Position numbers and translations under genes: made by a program
Source: Diphasiastrum complanatum
Taxonomy: Eukaryota; Streptophyta; Lycopodiopsida; Lycopodiales; Lycopodiaceae
Assembly: GCA_029204225.1 (NCBI GenBank)
Contig: CM055102.1
Coordinates: 37,070,585-37,134,584 of the forward strand
DNA: 64,000 nucleotides
Direction of reading: 5' to 3'
Notes under the pieces: model-generated
Databases searched by the model: none
What the model saw: only the letters and a program-made list of their open reading frames with translations
What the model was told of the DNA's origin: nothing
Part shown: positions 25,475-37,852 of the stretch, one piece after another
How the letters are laid out: the number at the start of each line of letters is the position of its first letter
Position numbering within the stretch: position 1 is the stretch's first letter

Positions 25475-26146
25475 TCACTGCCAGTTTGTCATACTTTGAC
25501 ACCCAAGCAGTAGTGCATAAGATTTAGTCATCTCAACCTGCTTGCATAAGTTGGCTTTGATAGAACGAGTGAGGTTCTCATCATTGCCCGTGATAATGAT
25601 ATCATCAACATAAAGTATAATCAAGGCAATGCTATCATCGTTTATAAGAACATAAAGATTTGGATCTGAATTTGTTCTTACAAACCCATGAGAAAGAAAG
25701 TAATCAATGTGTCCATACCATGCGCGTGGCACTTGCTTAAGGCCATAAAGTGCTTTGTGTAGTTTACATACCTTATGTTCTTGCCCTTTTGCCATGAAGC
25801 CCTGCAGTTGGACCATGTAAACTTCTTCCTCTAAGTCACCATTCAAAAATGCGGACTTCACATCCATTTGATGGATCTTCCACCCAAAATGAGATGCTAG
25901 GGCAATGATAAGGCATAGCGTAGTCCACTTAGCCACTGGAGAAAATGTCTCTTCATAGTCAATTCCTTTGCTTTGCTCATAACCCTTCACTACTAGGCAT
26001 GTCTTATGCTTTGCTATCGTGCCATCCGCATGAAACTTTGTTCTAAACACCCATTTATTGTCAATGGATTTCTTTCCAAGTGGTAGATCAACCAACTCCC
26101 ATGTATCATGCCCTTTGCCACTCTTTGTGATCTTTTGCCTCATCAA
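25475..26146 (-). pseudogene. copia reverse transcriptase
   Basis: Carries 'TWELVDLPLGKKSIDNKWV', 'YEETFSPVAKWTTL', 'HQMDVKSAFLNGDLEEEVYM' (catalytic Asp), 'LYGLKQVPRAWY' and 'LYVDDIIITG' (the YVDD motif is intact). The frame stops at 'MTNWQ' and resumes as RNase H in another frame at 25465. The core motifs look good but the surrounding element is incomplete. Confidence 0.85.
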
Positions 26147-26706
26147 AGGTTGATGGCTCTCGACACTTCAAAATGTCACGATCAGGAGACTTCCTTTCCC
26201 GCGTTGATCTTCTCACTTCTCCTTGTGTGCTAGATCCTGGTTGACTTAACTTTGCATCCTTCATGATCTTCTCATACCATTTTGGTATCTTAGATTCAGG
26301 TGATACACTACGTGGAGAGTATGCATCCCAAGGAGTGTCCAAGTAATGTCTCTTACTTCCAACCGGTTTCTCCTTTATTGCTCCTATTGGCAAGTACCTC
26401 TCCCTAGGCTCTTGAATAGGTGGTGTCCTTTCATAATCACCCTCTTGCCTCTCATCTTCACATGCATCATCTTGTGGAGCGTCTTCTTCATCTTCTTCTT
26501 CCAAAATTGTGGGAAGTCTTGCATGGTCTTCATCTTCATACCTATGCGTCTCATCAAAGATCACATCTTTGCTAATTTGAATCTTGTTCATTACAGGATC
26601 AAAACACCTGTATGCCTTCGTCCTCTCATCATAACTGACAAAGGTACACTTGATTGCTTTGGCATCAAGTGTCTTTCGCTCTTCCTTTGGCACATGTACA
26701 TAGGCC

Positions 26707-27223
<517 letters not shown>

Positions 27224-27267
27224 TATCATTCCCATATAATATATGTATAACAAAAATACACAGTTAC

Positions 27268-28334
27268 CTATTTACTCCAGTCAAGGCTAGCAGCAACTCT
27301 CCCTCATCTAGCTTCTCGAAGTTGATAAACGTGGTAGCCACGCAAATGTGCCAATACTTCATGCTTTGGAAAGCTACAAAGATGAAAAAAGACTTGAATG
27401 AACGTAAGTAAAAAACAAACAAACCCTCCCTATTCGAATAAACATACCCATGGACACATAAAAGATAGGAAGAGAAAATCTTGCCTTCTTTTATCTTTGA
27501 CATGAAGGCCCTCAACCTATTGTTCCTATCCCAAACAAAAAACATCTTATTGCTCAAATGGGACCACTCTGGGTTACTTCCAAAGTCGGCTTAAAACTCA
27601 TTGTTTACTACATGCCACATGGGATCCCAATCTGAAATAATCTCAGGAGAAACTTTAATCTGATTGCCATCCATGCTTGTGCATGATAAAATGAAGGAAC
27701 CCTTGGACTCCAAATAGCCATACTTGCGGAATTCCTCTTTTAAATAGGACAGCTTCCCTTATTGGCCTCACAGCCTCGTTTGGGATCATTCTGCACAACG
27801 GAACAAAAGGTGCAGGGATGGTGGTCAGGACTTTTAGTCTGGTCAAGACTGATTGGCACAGATTTGTTTGAATCAATTTTCCGTAGTACTCACTAGCATC
27901 TTCCTTTCTCTTATGAGACTTTTTTCTTGTACAAGTGATGGAGATACATAGAGAAAATAAGAATGACAAAATTAATGTGTTACAAGCATAGTAATATTCT
28001 CTAAGTGAATAAGAGATTTATTACCTTTTGTTGGAGTCTCTTGGATGGTAGCATCCAAAGACTCTGACATGTCTTTGTGAACCTGGTGCTGACTTTGCGA
28101 ATGTGTGTCATTATGCAAAGTTGACTCTTGAGTTGGCTGAAGAACTTCAAAAAGTGGTTCGGTTTCTGGCTGCTCAAAATATGGATCCATGTATTGAGGC
28201 TCTTCCAATACAAGAGATATAGGTGTAGTTTCTGGAGCCCAAATCGAAACAGATTGCTGACTTTCACAACTTTCTCTCCTACAACGAGATCGCAAATTGT
28301 ATCTAGATAATTCTAAAAACGTAGACGATGCCAT
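27268..28334 (-). CDS. Spliced gene candidate with DGNHR-like motif, unrecognised
   Basis: Minus strand. The ATG at about 28334 starts 'MASSTFLELSRYNLRSR'. A Glu/Pro/Gln-rich exon ends at 'TIQETPTK' with an AAAG/GTAATA donor (about 28021). Exon 2 is 27485-27925 (CTTGTACAAG acceptor) and reads 'KKSHKRKEDASEYYGKLIQ', then after a frame change 'EIISDWDPMWHVVNNEF' stop, and 'NKMFFVWDRNNRLRAFM'. The likely end is a GC donor (AAG/GCAAGA). Exon 3 is 27268-27373 ('MKYWHICVATTFINF' to 'LTGVNR', GTAACT donor). The block 'FVWDRNNRLRAFM' resembles the 'DGNHRL' signature of ParB-like proteins and plant unknowns, with G-N-H worn to R-N-N. One stop and a frame change suggest a decaying gene. The downstream side runs into the (CT)n tract. 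Function unknown. Confidence 0.4.
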
Positions 28335-28777
28335 TGACAGAAAAACAAAAAACTCAGGATAGTTGATAGCAAGTATTACACAACTTTCATTATAGACAGA
28401 ACTAATTGCTAGCAAGTATTACACAACTTTCATTACAGATAGAAATGAAAAGCAGATTGTTTTCTATTCTTTTACATTGAGAAAAATAAGAAACAAACAA
28501 TGTTTGTCTAGATCACTAACCTCACTGCAGAAAGCTTTGTTAGCCTCAGCAGATCCTTCCAACGGCTCTTTCAAATGGTTCCAACGACTATTTGTATCTA
28601 CCCTTCTATCTCTCACAAACCCTAGCCTACCTTTTCGCTACTTTGTTCTCTCTCTCAACTCCCTCTCAAACCTTGGCCTGTTTTTTCTCTAATCTACTTC
28701 ACTCATCTCTCCTCTCTCTTTTTCCTATACTCTCTCTCTCTCTCTCTCTCTCAGGAGGGGGCACGTTTGGAACCGGG
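28335..28777. other. No gene seen; pyrimidine-rich stretch with short (CT)n
   Basis: CT-rich from 28590, with (CT)n at about 28732-28753. It ends at the start of the long direct repeat at 28778. Confidence 0.4.
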
Positions 28778-30701
28778 TGTGGTACGTTTGGTGTGTTGCT
28801 TAATAGTGTTCATAACACTATAGCGGGGGTTTTGGTATGATTATGAAGTCAGTCATTGGATTTCTAGTTCGAATATTGCCATAGATTATACTAGAAGGTA
28901 ACTTAAGTTTGAACCCATTCACCTCATAAGTAATCCATCTCAAATATTTTTTTCAATGATATAAATATTTTTCATTTACTAATTCTTGTGCTCTCTCCAA
29001 TCAAGCAAACTTAATTTAAATCTTTGATGCAATTGCCATGATCTATCTACGAAATCTTGACCATCTTTTTCAATGGTTTTATCATGATAATGTATGTGGT
29101 TTTGGAAATATATAGTATATATATAGCTCTAATGGTGTTTTTCAATGGATTAGCGATATGGGATTTATTGTGCTTGTAAAGTGCCATTACGTTTGTTAAG
29201 CATAGAGCATATTCTGTAAACCAAAACAGAGATTGAAATCTATTTTATGCTGACTGTTTTTTACCTCAAACAGTAAATCAGTGAATTTTTACTAACTGTA
29301 AAACTATAGTCCTTACTGCAGAAGGTAAATCCGTTAGTCATCTCTTACTGCACTACACATTTAGTATACATAGACTAATTAGATTCCCATTCTTGAATTC
29401 CATTCATAGTCATTGAAATAATACACAAAATAACATTTATCCATCTTCTATTTGTATTATGAAGTGATTTAGGACATGAGTAAAAACAAAGATGAACAAT
29501 GAAAATTACCTCAATCTTTTTACTCTGACTTAAGTTTCAAGAGACTATCCATAGGCTAAGGTCTTTTCTTCAACAGGCATCCGGTTCTTTAATATCTTCA
29601 TTTTTGTGGCTTTTCACTTTATTTCTAGACTGCCAGTTCCCACCTTATTCTTTACCGGGTCATCTTCTTCATTTTACTAATGAGTTTTGAAGCAAGAAGA
29701 AAAAGAGGGGGGGGGGGGGGGATCGCTGAAGGAAGGAAGGATATAGACGAGTGGTAGAGAGAGATCGAACGAGAGAGAGAGAACTCATGACAGAGATTGG
29801 AGAGGGAGTGGTAGGGAACGGCTGACTGCGAGGAAGAGGGAGTCATGGAATTTGACTTTACTCATTATGATAAAAAGTTTCAGGTCCATTTAACAAGTGT
29901 CGATTAAGGATACGTGGGCTCCAAATTATCAAAGAGTCCATGGTAGGACCTCTTCCAACGACGTTTAGAAGTGTATTTTCTTCAAAACTAAACTTCATTG
30001 AAGGGAAAAATGCCTTCAAAAAGTTCCCTAATTTTCATATTGATATAAAGGCCGTTCTATACCATTTTGGCCTTCCTAGGACAATTTCTTCAAAATTATT
30101 AATCATTGGTATTTGGACCAATTCACCCAATTATGATTGCAACATTTGTGATGTGTTAGTCCTTCATTTTCCATAGAGACATACGCTTCATTGACTTACG
30201 AGACCAACTGCCATTTTGGAAGCATAGCTTTAACTCTATCAATAGTTGATCGATCCGGATTCTTCGATTTTTCCCCAAGCACTTATTAAACTGTAAAGTA
30301 ATGTTACTTCATTACTTGGCTGTAGCTTGAAGTTTCCAATTGTCTTCGATAATCTTTTTAGAAATTGTTGTTAGCTACTAGTCAAACGATACCAAACTTA
30401 GTCACTGTATTTTACTTTGCGGTATTCTTCTGGACCTTTATAATAAGGTCATGGTCCCAATTCATAAAGGACATTCTTAACCTTAAAAAGGGTATTACTT
30501 GTCACAACCATTGATTTAATTGTTGTATTTTCTTTGGTTTGTTGTTTTCGTCTTGAACTGAACTTTGATTGTCGTTGTTTGCAGGACCCTTAGCCTTTGG
30601 ACCTTTCCTTGAAACTTAAGTCAGTGCCTTAAAGGTACCTGGGCATCTTTTATTAATCATGATATAAAGTACATTTCATCATTACAATATGGCAAAAAAT
30701 T
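28778..30701 (-). repeat. Long direct repeat, left copy (probable 3' LTR, minus orientation)
   Basis: Matches 34358-37028. Both copies begin TGTGGTACGTTTGGTGTG on the plus strand, so they end ...CACA on the minus strand. The left copy lacks about 730 bp of the right one (the GA-rich part, joined at about 29847) and stops at GGCAAAAAATT (30701). The first ~740 bp are unique to this repeat pair. The rest is the module with inverted ends also found in the MuDR-like element. See the finding on how the two could be combined. Confidence 0.7.
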
Positions 30702-31979
30702 ATTTATAATGATAATACTCTATCAAAATTTTATGAACTTAGAAAAATATAACTACATACGAGCATTAAAACCTCTAACTGATGAAATACTAAGTAAGCA
30801 TGATAAAAGGTGGAGAAGTGATTATAACTACAAAAGAGATAAAGATATTCAAAATAAAGTTTATGAAAAAAATGGTGAATATCAAAGAAAATCTGAAAAA
30901 ATCAATAGTTTCAAATATTACAAGACAATTTGTGATAAATGGTATAATATGTTATTAACTCATCATACATATGAGATGCTTCATGATAATTATCATAAGA
31001 AATATCTCAATAAATTGATATAATTATGATGATGTAAATGTATATAATATGATAGTTTTTTCTTTTAAAAATACAACAAAAACAAAAAAAATCCTAAATT
31101 TGAAACAATATAAAAAGACTATTAGAAATTGAAAAGAAAAACAAAAACAAAAAATCACATAAACGATGGCATGACAATGAGATTATTTAGAAAAATGACT
31201 ATCACTCAAAGTTGTTACCTTAATTAACTAGACACATAATTTGGCGACATATTTTAATATGTGAATGGAGGATTAAGAAATTTATATATCAATGTGAACT
31301 TCATGTTTGAAATATATATGAGCAGCCTATGAAGATATTGTTTTGATAGAATATACAATATGCAATGACAGCTTGAATGTAGGATCCAATACAAATTCAA
31401 ATATAGTGTATGTTTATGGACGAGATGCACAAATTTCAATGATTATATTTTTACAAACTCAATTTGCCATATCTATCAAATACTTTTATTTTTTTAAGCT
31501 TATAGTAAGGAAAAACTAGTGGTTCAACTACCATGAATTGGACAACTAACTTTAGTTTTATGACACAAATGTGTGAGAGGCTATCTTGAGAAAAATATTT
31601 CATCTTATTTGAGAAAGATATAATATACATCTTGGAAGGTGATACACTCTATATGAAGATTGGAGGTAAAATATCCACACACATTGCACTTGCATCATAT
31701 AGACACTGTGATGTATGCATCCATCCTATATAAAGACCGATATGTTGCATTTAATGCATACTTGCATTATGCATTGATCTGAAGATGGGATGCAATGTTC
31801 TAATGCCTTGGATGGGCATTTTTTTTATTGAATAGTACCATGAGGGTGGTATTGAGAGGAAATATGAAGATTTGGAAGGGATAAAACATTCTAAAAAAAA
31901 AAAAAAAAAAAAACACCTATTGATGATCATGGATCTATGTCGAAGCCATCTGTTGCTACTGAAGACCATCTTGGATCTT
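30702..31979. other. AT-rich stretch with one small unrecognised frame
   Basis: A clean 104-codon plus-strand frame (30709-31023) rich in Lys, Tyr and Asn, reading 'KPLTDEILSKHDKRWRSDYN', of unknown family. It runs against the gag gene. No polypurine tract is seen at 30702, where one would be expected if 30701 were the start of a 3' LTR. An A-run lies at 31891-31912. Confidence 0.35.
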
Positions 31980-32870
31980 TTATTGAGAATATTTGTGAGA
32001 TCTTTTGAGTGATGAGTGTAAAAACACAAGTGTAAACACTAATTTATCATCGATTGATATTTCAATATCTATACCATATAATGAATTAACATAGTCATTA
32101 TTCCAATGGCTAAACTCTTGAAGAACATTTTCATTTGTATTCTTGGTACAAATCTCATTATCGTATATTGAATTTATTTTTTTAAATTCTTCTATTTCTC
32201 TTTGATTCTGGTTTTTCACATTAGTTTCTTCATATAGCTCATTATTAATTAGCTTCAAAGATGAGTGATCCAACTTGGATAATTCTAATTCTAACTCTTC
32301 ATCATATTCATGAACAACTTGTAACTCATCCATCTTAGATGATAAATCCTTTTGATCTTTCTTTGAATCAGATCGGTCATCATTTTTTTCCTTGGGAAGA
32401 ATGGAAGTTATATTTTGACCTTGAAACCTTTCATCAATGCCACCCATATTGGAAGTAATGATTTTCTTTATGAATTCTTTTAATCCAACAAAACTATCTT
32501 CAATTTCTTGATCATTCACTATTAATGGTAATATTTGACTTTCAGACTGTGATATCCATATGTCATTTGGTATCATTTCTTCCTTCAAAAGACATTGACT
32601 TTGGAACAAGTTAGCATCAGTAAAATTTGATTGACCTTCTTGTTCTACTTCCTCAATAGCATATTTATAAATTGTAGCATCATATATATTTTCTAGTTTT
32701 TCATTATCATTATATAAAGACTCCATCGGTTCATAGTATACATCAATGGAATGCACCACATCTTGAGTATTTTCACAACAATTGTTCTTTTCAATGACAA
32801 CATTAATTTCATTTGATTCATCAATCTTATAGTCATACTCAACATTTTTACTACATTCTTCTTGCAACAT
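31980..32870 (-). CDS. Acidic 296-codon frame downstream of gag
   Basis: Open from 32870 to 31980 on the minus strand and very rich in Glu, Asp, Asn and Ile. There is no zinc knuckle, protease or RT motif. It follows the gag-like frame after two frame changes (32693-33058 bridges them), so gag plus this tail were probably one long protein or two adjacent ones of a non-autonomous element. No family recognised for this part. Confidence 0.4.
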   Translation of the reverse strand: MLQEECSKNVEYDYKIDESNEINVVIEKNNCCENTQDVVHSIDVYYEPMESLYNDNEKLENIYDATIYKYAIEEVEQEGQSNFTDANLFQSQCLLKEEMIPNDIWISQSESQILPLIVNDQEIEDSFVGLKEFIKKIITSNMGGIDERFQGQNITSILPKEKNDDRSDSKKDQKDLSSKMDELQVVHEYDEELELELSKLDHSSLKLINNELYEETNVKNQNQREIEEFKKINSIYDNEICTKNTNENVLQEFSHWNNDYVNSLYGIDIEISIDDKLVFTLVFLHSSLKRSHKYSQ

Positions 32871-33067
32871 AATATTTTCTTTAATTTTAAAAAGCTGATT
32901 TTTTGAATAGGATCATCAAAATAGCACGATTCATTTTCTGTAAGAATTTTAGGAATAGATGATACTGTAGCATAGTAGGAAGGGATTTCTACATCAAATT
33001 CATCCAAGGATCTATTTATCCAACTCTTCTTATCAAGTTCTTCTATTTTTGTCATCATCTATAGCAA

Positions 33068-33622
33068 CTACCCTAGAGATAGCTTCCTCAAAAGTCTTAG
33101 AAACTTTTGAGAGAATACTATATGCCATGTCATCAGGAAAACCTGATATAAACGAAGATAAGAAAAACTCTCTCCTGGTCTTTCACTTGATCTTTTACCC
33201 AAACAATTGATTCTATCAACAAAGCTTTTGATAGGTTTATTTTGTTTCAATTTAATTTCACTTAGTAATTTGATGACATCAGAAGAGTAATTCCATCTTC
33301 TAAACCTATCCAAAAAGTTTGTTTTAAGTTTTGTCCAATTGCAAATTCTCTTTTGATTCAATACAGAATACCATTCAAGAGCAAGATTATCCAATGTTAT
33401 TGGAAATAATCTAAACATATCATCATCTTCTTCTTCATAATTTTGTCTACACACATTCATGAATCTTTGAATATGTAGATATGCATCTTCATCTTCATTT
33501 CCATTAAAACTGGGTAGACTGGCACTTTCTTTATCCATTGACATTGTTTTTTTTTTTTTTTTTTTTATATATGTTCTATTGGATTGTTGTGAAATGATCG
33601 TAGAAATGATTTTTTTTTTCAA
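33068..33622 (-). pseudogene. LTR-retrotransposon gag (Ty3-type capsid)
   Basis: Minus strand. From about Met 33541: 'LPSFNGNEDEDAYLHIQRF', 'FRLFPITLDNLALEWYSVLN', 'WTKLKTNFLDRF', 'IKSFVDRINCL'. This order (start, 'LxGxAxxWY', 'FxxxFxxRF') is the retrotransposon gag domain typical of Ty3/gypsy-type elements. A frameshift near 33165 moves it to a frame reading 'SGFPDDMAYSILSKVSKTF' and 'EEAISRVVAIDDD'. No pol follows, so this is a gag-only (non-autonomous) or deleted element. Confidence 0.75.
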
Positions 33623-34332
33623 TTATAGCTTTGGTGATAATGATTGATTTCAATTTTGAATCGGACTTACTTAGTTTGTAATACTTATAGCTTTTTTAGC
33701 TAGTTCTTTTCATCTTTCATTTCTAAGTGTTTTCTTCTTCTTCTTTTTTCACAAAGTTTATCTATTTATTTATTTTATCAAGTATGGATAACACTCATTC
33801 AAGACATGCAAATTCAATACAGTCCTCTTGAGTGACTTTCCTTGTCTACTTCAAGATGGCACCCACTAGGTTAGGATGGTGGGGCTAGGCTTCACACCTA
33901 CACCTCTCTGTCCAACACTATACCTTACTTCTTCTACAAATCTTGAAACTGTTGTACTACTCAATCATGAAAACATTCAATCTTGCTCACACATCTCACA
34001 AATATCACCAAGTCCAAACAACAATTTTTATCACACATTATTACCATCATGATCAACAGTTACCATCATTCATTTTTCATGTATACAATCATTAAATAAT
34101 GACTGTCCATTCAAAATCAAAACACATATAAAGGATTTCACGAGGTCAATTCCATGTGGAATATTCAATTTTTTTTTTCTTCTTCTTTTTCATCAAGATG
34201 TATGTTTCTCTTTTGAATTGTCCAATTTCTTTCACATTAGGAGCATTGATATCACTTCTAAACCTTTTAAATCCTCTATGGCAGTATATTGACCTAGGAT
34301 ACCACTAGAGTATTTGGCTTTCATGGATCTAA
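33623..34332. other. 5' leader of the gag element, no gene seen
   Basis: Lies between the primer binding site and the gag start on the minus strand. AT-rich with poly-T runs. Confidence 0.5.
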
Positions 34333-34350
34333 ATCCCATTGTGGTCGCCA
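34333..34350 (-). promoter_or_regulatory. Probable primer binding site of the gag element
   Basis: The minus strand reads TGGCGACCACAATGGGAT, starting seven bases after the CACA end of the long repeat at 34358. TGGCGACC-type sites are common in plant Ty3-like elements. Its position between repeat end and gag, on the gag strand, supports the LTR reading of the flanking repeats. The cognate tRNA is not determined. Confidence 0.6.
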
Positions 34351-34357
34351 TAAAACA

Positions 34358-37028
34358 TGTGGTACGTTTGGTGTGTTGCTTAATAGTGTTCATAACTCTA
34401 TAGAGGGGGTTTTGGTATGATTATGAAGCCAGTCATTGGGTTTCTAGTTCGGATATTGCCATAGATTATACTAGAAGATAACTTAAGTTCGAACCCATTC
34501 ACCTCATAAGTAATCCATCTCAAATTTTTTTCAATGATATAAATATTTTTCATTTACTAATTCTTGTGTTCTCTCCAATCAAGCAAACTTAATTTATTCA
34601 ATCTTTGATGCAATTGCCATGATCTATCTACGAAAGCTTGACCATATTTTTCAATGGTTTTATTATGATGATGTATGTGGTCTTGGAAATATATAATATA
34701 TATATAGCTCTAATGGTGTTTTTCAACCACTTTGAGTGGTAGCTTTTTCATGTTTTTCAATGGATTAGCAATATGGGATTTATTGTGCTTGTAAAGTGCC
34801 ATTACGTTTGTTAAGCATAGAGCATATTCTATAAACCAAAACAGAGATTGAAATCTATTTTATGTTGACTATTTTTTACCTCAGACAGTAAATCAGTGAA
34901 GTATTACTGACTGTAAAACTATGGTTCTTACTGCAGAAGGTAAATCCGGTAGTCATCTCTTACTGCATTACACATTTAGTATACATAGACTAATTGGATT
35001 CCCATTCTTGAATTCCATTTACAGTCATTGAAATAATACACAAAATAACATTTACTCATCTTCTATTTGTATTATGAAGGGATTTAGGACATGAGTAAAA
35101 ACAGAGATGAAAAATGAAAATTACCTCAGTCTTTTTACTCTGACTTAAGTTTCAAGAGACTGTCCATAGGCTAAGGTCTTTTCTTCAATAGGCATCCATT
35201 TCTTTAATATCTTCATTTTTGTGGCTTTTCACTTTATTTCCAGACTGCCGGTTCCCATCTTATTCTTTACCGAGTCATCTTCTTCATTTTACCAATGAGT
35301 TTTGAAGCAAGAAGAAAAAGGGGGGGGGGGGGAATCGCTGAAGGAAGGAAGGATACAGACAGAGCGGCCGAGAGAGAGAGGACTTTTGACAGAGATCGGA
35401 GAGGGAGTGGTAGGGTGTGGCTGACTGCGAGGAAGAGAGAGCTGGAGTGCTGAGTCAAAGATGGATGGAGAGCGCAGGCAGGGTGAAGAAGGAGAGAGAT
35501 CGCTGGAGGAATGGAGGGAGTAATTGTGAGAGAAATCCGAGAGAGAGAGAGATATGAGCGTAGTCAGAGGGGAATAAAGATCATTGTGGGAGAGTGGGAG
35601 AGATAAGGGAGCGACTGACTGTGAGGGGGAGAGAGATACGGAGAGTTGACTGCGCTGAGAGAGGGAAAGTATAGCGATTAAGAGAGAGTGGGGAGGGTAG
35701 CGATTGAGAGAGGGTGATTAGATAGGGAGGGATTGGGAGCATTGTAAGGGAGAGAGATGGAGGGCAGCGATTCTGAGGGAGATAGATAGAGCAGCTTGGA
35801 GAGAGAGAGAGTGTGGATCAATGTTGCTAATGTGCGCTTTGCTGCTCCAATCAATGTTTTATCATTCACAAAAGAAATCCAGCATCTCTTTGAAGAATAC
35901 CGTTGATCTACTCTGCTCATTGCATCTGCTCATTGAATGCAAGGATGTCAAGGAACGAATCTCTGCTCACAAAGTGAACGCATTCCTTGCTCGCAGAATG
36001 TTGGAATGAAAAAAAAATAAGAGATTAAATGAATGCTTCTTTTCTACACTGTAACGAATGAATTGCTTCCTCTCGGATCCTTCCTTTCTCGTCTCCTCGT
36101 TGAGAGAAAACGGTTCATTTCCATTCCACTTGAAAACACCAACATCTTTCATTCTCCATTGAATCCATTTCATGAAATTTGACTTTACTCATTATGATAA
36201 AAAGTTTCAGGTCCATTTGACAAGTGTCGATTAAGGATATGTGGGCTCCAAATTATCAAAGAGTCCATGGTAGGACCTCTTCCAACGACGTTTAGAAATG
36301 TATTTTCTTCAAAACTAAACTTCATTGAAGGGGAAAATGCCTTCAAAAAGTTCCCTAATTTTCATATTGATATAAAGGCCGTTCTATATCATTTTGGCCT
36401 TCCTAGGACAATTTATTCAAAATTATTAATCATTGGTATTTGGACCAATTCACCCAATTATGATTGCAACATTTGTGATGTGTTAGTCCTTCATTTTCCA
36501 TAGAGACACACACTTCATTGACTTACGAGACCAACTGCCATTTTGGAAGCATAGCTTTAACTCTATCAATAGTTGATCGATCCGGATTCTTCGATTTTTC
36601 CCCAAGCACTTATTAAATTTTAAAGTAATGTTACTTCATTACTTGGCTGCAGCTTGAAGTTTCCAATTGTCTTCGATAATCTTTTTAGAGATTGTTGTTA
36701 GCTACTAGTCAAACGATACCAAACTTAGTCACTGTATTTTACTTTGCGGTATTCTTCTGGACCTTTATAATAAGGTCATGGTCCCAATTCATAAAGGACA
36801 TTCTTAACCTTAAAAAGGGTATTACTTGTCACAACCATTGATTTAATTGTCGTATTTTCTCTGGTTTGTTGTTTTCGTCTTGAACTGAACTTTGATTGTC
36901 GTTGTTTGCAAGACCCTTAGCCTTTGGACCTTTCCTTGAAACTTAAGTCAGTGCTTTAAAGTTACCTGGGCATCTTTTATTAATCATGATATAAAGTACA
37001 TTTCATTATTACAATATGGCAAAAAATT
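34358..37028 (-). repeat. Long direct repeat, right copy (probable 5' LTR, overlapping the MuDR-like copy 2)
   Basis: Direct copy of 28778-30701. From 35114 onward it is also the right-end part of the MuDR-like element, which then continues without a break past 37028 into the transposase region. The repeat therefore overlaps two structures. The 740 bp at 34358-35113 belong only to the repeat pair. Confidence 0.65.
35139..36952. repeat. ~1.8 kb module with inverted ends (copy 2 of the MuDR-like element)
   Basis: CTGACTTAAGTTTCAAGAG at the left, and TTGAAACTTAAGTCAG at the right preceded by CCCTTAGCCTTTGGACC. It corresponds to 5865-7831. The GA tract is short here (about 35540-35552). Confidence 0.6.
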
Positions 37029-37852
37029 GCCATTTAATAAAACTACTTAGCAACTGTCGATATTATCATCCATCAAAGTCACTTATGAGTGTTGCTAAAA
37101 ATAGCTTATTGCTATTTAACAAACTTATTAAAAATAGTAACATTGTAAAAATAACTCTAATTTGTCTGATATAACTGTCATTTGAAAATTGATTATGACA
37201 TTTGAACATGCCATAGAATTTCATAGCTACTCTTTAATATAGCTACATTCGTACATCAGTTCCTTTATTTAGAAGGATATGGAGATATAGAGATTGAAAA
37301 GATAAATGATCTCGATATAGAGAGATGACTACAAATAAAATACAATAATTAAAATAAAAACAAAAGAAAAAAAACACAAGAACATCATATAATCAAAAAA
37401 ATCATTAAAAATGAAAATAAGTAAAAGTGATAAATAGATAAAGAGAGGCAATAAAAAAAAGTTCAAAAGAACGAAGGATGGATGAGTGTGTGTGTGTGTG
37501 TGTGTGTATAAGAGAGTATGCGCCATATAATAAAATGAGCTATTGAAAAATCAAAGTGGCTAAAAAATTTAAATATTAACTTGTGTAGAAAATGAAGCAT
37601 GTATGAAAATAAGAAGATATTTTATTAAATATATCATAATATATTCATTGGAGAGGGGCCGAATAAAACTCAAAGTGATATTTGTTGTTTTAAAACACAA
37701 AAAGACTTTGCTACATTCAACTACTGATACAAAAAACAAGAAAAGTGTCATAGAATGACACAGAGAGTATCCTTGTACTTGTGATAGGAGAGAAACAGCT
37801 TGAAACAAACAGAAAGGATCATTTTGGAAGAGAGACTACAGACCAAGACAAA

